Source: Poseidonocella sp. HB161398
Lineage (GTDB): Bacteria > Pseudomonadota > Alphaproteobacteria > Rhodobacterales > Rhodobacteraceae
Assembly: GCF_005870025.1 (NCBI RefSeq)
Contig: NZ_VATA01000021.1
Coordinates: 1 to 64,000 of the forward strand
Reading direction: 5' to 3'
DNA: 64,000 nt
Position numbers and translations under genes: made by a program. Position 1 is the first letter of the stretch; the number at the start of each line of letters is the position of its first letter. Below the pieces are notes generated by a model. The model searched no databases. It was given only the letters and a program-made list of their open reading frames with translations, and had not been told where the DNA came from. Of this stretch, positions 63,405-64,000 are shown one piece after another.

Positions 63405-64000
63405 CTGGACGCCCGCAGCCTTGCGGCTGTCGAAGACATGGCCGCAGGCAGGGCAGCTGCACTCGCCCTGCGGCACTTGCCGCAACCGGACATCGGACAG
63501 GATGGCATGGGCGATGTCGCGGCTGATGCCGAGCTCGCGCCGGAGACGCTCGATCTGGCGGCCCTCCTCGAGATCGATCTTGCCGTCCTCCAGCGCCAGG
63601 CGGAACTCGTTGCGAAGCTGGTCGCGGCGGCGGTGCAGGTGATCGGCGAGGCCGCTGGCGATGATGCCGGCGGGCAGCGCGGCCATGCCGACGCCGAGCA
63701 CGGTGATGAACCCGCCGAAGACCCGGCCCAAGGGCGTGACCGGCGTCACGTCGCCGTAGCCCACCGTGGTCAGCGTCACCAGCGCCCACCACATGGCGGC
63801 GGGGATCGAGCCGAACTCCGAGGGCTGCGCTTCGTGCTCGACGATATAGGCGCCTGTCGCCGCGAAGACGAGCAGGATCGTCAGGATCGAGAAGGCGGCC
63901 ATCAGGGCGCCCGCTTCCTCGCGGATCACCGAGATGAGCACCGAGAGCGCCGGCGAATAGCGGGTCAGCTTGTAGATGCGGAAGAGCCGCAGGATGCGCA
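63345..64000 (-). CDS. Voltage-gated-type potassium channel, C-terminal part (cut by window edge)
   Basis: Ion-channel protein running off the right edge. The visible part starts with an S4-like basic helix (RILRLFRIYKLTRYSPALSV), then S5 (AAFSILTILLVFAATGAYIV), the pore helix and selectivity filter WWALVTLTTVGYGDVTPVTP, and S6 (VFGGFITVLGVGMAALPAGI). The cytosolic tail contains a charged helix (LRNEFRLALEDGKIDLEEGR) and a Cys cluster GECSCPACGHVFD, which might bind a metal. TVGYGD is the K+ filter. The final 20 codons overlap the LysR gene on the opposite strand. Confidence 0.9.
   Translation of the reverse strand, partial: RILRLFRIYKLTRYSPALSVLISVIREEAGALMAAFSILTILLVFAATGAYIVEHEAQPSEFGSIPAAMWWALVTLTTVGYGDVTPVTPLGRVFGGFITVLGVGMAALPAGIIASGLADHLHRRRDQLRNEFRLALEDGKIDLEEGRQIERLRRELGISRDIAHAILSDVRLRQVPQGECSCPACGHVFDSRKAAGVQSAEAAEPGLQRIHDKPERR

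Overview
The window is GC-rich (clearly above 65 % by eye) alphaproteobacterial chromosome, most likely from the order Rhodobacterales. The basis is family resemblance of the proteins (ThyX, the accD-folC pair, serA-serC facing serB, IalB-like protein, cytochrome c2, type 1 Idi) together with dense, often 4-bp-overlapping genes. The genus cannot be fixed from the sequence alone. No rRNA, tRNA or CRISPR array was seen.

Layout. 1-1429: left part of an IS630-family element and a decayed, non-coding tandem-repeat array. 1430-8183: housekeeping genes (gloA, thyX, a cold-shock protein, an ArsC-like protein, thrS) and a large RTX protein. 8184-9618: a gene-less stretch with a GAAGCC microsatellite. 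9619-12791: an XdhC / MoxR-ATPase / CoxE-like maturation trio. 12784-14646: a broken membrane-protein gene abutting a fossil IS5-family transposase. 14647-24096: RNase T2, folC, accD, a CPBP protease, recQ, a fructosamine-kinase-like gene, ygfZ, a GT2 and an SDR. 24270-27860: a promoter-gene-gene-terminator unit encoding a HAD protein and an 830-residue glycosyltransferase. 28384-37661: lipid acyltransferase, xth, a thioredoxin-TPR protein, a LON-domain protein, a Trm112-like protein, yaaA, a hybrid histidine kinase, a thiolase and a phosphoesterase. 37719-42303: the serine pathway, with serC and serA read leftwards and serB rightwards from an AT-rich control region that also carries a 32-codon small gene. 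42449-47974: IalB-like protein, methyltransferase, idi, cytochrome c, TetR, HAD and MFS genes.

47975-51258 is an accessory patch: gene-less sequence, a decayed tyrosine-integrase gene, a uracil-DNA-glycosylase-family gene cut off at its 5' side, and a lower-GC insert with an intact Nudix gene. 51259-59328 is a polyol (probably inositol) module: a LacI-type regulator divergent from iolE, two Gfo/Idh/MocA dehydrogenases, an SDR and a three-gene ABC importer. A perfect 22-bp palindrome separates the binding-protein gene from the permease gene. 59515-64000 holds a compact tyrosine integrase, two tandem paralogous alpha/beta hydrolases divergent from a LysR regulator, and a voltage-gated-type potassium channel cut by the window edge.

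Themes. Serine biosynthesis is complete and locally organised around one control region. The inositol module pairs import with oxidation and dehydration steps but lacks the later iol genes in this window. The long gene-less stretches are not empty: at least two hold recognisable fossils of mobile-element genes, and one is a degenerate tandem array. The features most worth follow-up are the small gene and structured leader upstream of serC, the HAD/partner domain split across a gene boundary, and the repeat array at 505-1290.
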